Below are positions 5,710 to 5,936 of a stretch of 5,936 bases of DNA, piece by piece. Source of the DNA: Thermodesulfobacteriaceae bacterium (GTDB lineage: Bacteria; Desulfobacterota; Thermodesulfobacteria; Thermodesulfobacteriales; Thermodesulfobacteriaceae); contig WGAR01000078.1 of assembly GCA_015494725.1 (NCBI GenBank), forward strand, positions 1 through 5,936, in the 5' to 3' direction. Made by a program: the position numbers and the translations under genes. The notes under the pieces were generated by a model. It saw only the letters and a program-made list of their open reading frames with translations, was not told the DNA's origin and made no database searches. The stretch's first letter is position 1. Every line of letters starts with the position of its first letter.

Positions 5710-5936
5710 CTAGTCTTTGCTGGTGTGGCAGACGAAACAACCACAGTTGGGGTTATATCCACCGCTGGCCACGCAGTTATTATAGTTCCACCGCAACATA
5801 TCCGGGTAAGGCCCGGCATGGGCATAATGACAGGAGAGACACATCACCGCATCCGAGCCCGGGGTAACGGTGTCGGAGATTCCGGTGATGGGCCAGGTGG
5901 TGCGGGCCACCGGAGCCAGCACGCTATAGGTAAGGG
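5710..5936 (-). CDS. Multihaem c-type cytochrome, C-terminal end (partial; 5' part beyond the window)
   Basis: Reading leftward from the right edge, the frame is open for about 75 codons to a TAG at 5712-5710. It carries two CXXCH haem c attachment sites, CLSCH at 5841-5827 and CFVCH at 5739-5725, with extra His in YAHAG after the first. The ending CHTSKD and the segment PYPDMLRW resemble the C-termini of periplasmic multihaem cytochromes with doubled CXXCH domains, common in Geobacter-like and thermophilic sulfur- or metal-reducing bacteria. The role is presumably electron transfer in the periplasm or at the cell surface, with haem added by the cytochrome c maturation system after export. 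The signal peptide and other haem sites would be further right. The GTG at 5922 is not taken as a start, since the frame stays open and similar sequence continues to the edge. Two further Cys lie between the haem sites. The gene faces dus, with 2 nt between the stop codons. Confidence 0.85.
   Translation of the reverse strand, partial: LTYSVLAPVARTTWPITGISDTVTPGSDAVMCLSCHYAHAGPYPDMLRWNYNNCVASGGYNPNCGCFVCHTSKD

Noticed and set aside
5655..5867. + strand open frame overlapping the end of dus and the cytochrome gene
   Set aside because: It is antisense to the two CXXCH motifs of the - strand gene and has no recognisable domain or ribosome binding site.
5710..5922. A complete small 70-residue dihaem protein starting at GTG 5922
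   Set aside because: The frame is open to the window edge, there is no signal peptide for haem attachment in the periplasm, and the sequence looks like the C-terminus of a longer cytochrome.

Overview
The window looks like a bacterial chromosome segment of fairly high GC: single 60-base lines counted by hand in nadA, purL and dus give about 57-68%. Five genes run head to tail on the + strand from base 4 to 5707 with almost no intergenic space. One partial gene on the - strand enters from the right edge. The short thermophile-type NadA, a PurL with two PurS-like repeats and no glutaminase domain, a HEPN/nucleotidyltransferase pair, and a multihaem cytochrome c fragment together suggest a thermophilic or anaerobic respiring bacterium such as a Thermodesulfobacteria/Desulfobacterota lineage. 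That placement is an inference from protein style, not from a marker gene.

Layout: nadA (4-921, quinolinate synthase); a HEPN-domain protein (926-1306); a MNT-type minimal nucleotidyltransferase (1290-1694); a purSL-type purL (1663-4725, FGAM synthase synthetase subunit); dus (4730-5707, tRNA-dihydrouridine synthase); and on the - strand the C-terminal end of a multihaem c-type cytochrome (5710 to beyond 5936). The + strand genes are separated by 4 nt, overlap by 17 nt, overlap by 32 nt, and are separated by 4 nt in turn. This is the pattern of one translationally coupled transcript. Four of the five appear to use GTG or TTG starts, three of them with good Shine-Dalgarno sequences inside the preceding gene. 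No promoter for the operon is visible; it would lie left of the window.

nadA (NAD synthesis), purL (purine synthesis) and dus (tRNA modification) are housekeeping genes. The HEPN/MNT pair is the accessory element. It has the architecture of a HepT/MntA-like toxin-antitoxin or nucleotide-modifying module, sits without a gap between two biosynthetic genes, and is visibly poorer in GC than its flanks. Its insertion in a housekeeping operon, with its last gene running 32 nt into purL, is the most interesting feature here. I see no tRNA or rRNA gene, CRISPR array, insertion sequence or riboswitch. I do not find a convincing wholly new system; the pair belongs to a known general class but is a divergent member in an unusual location.
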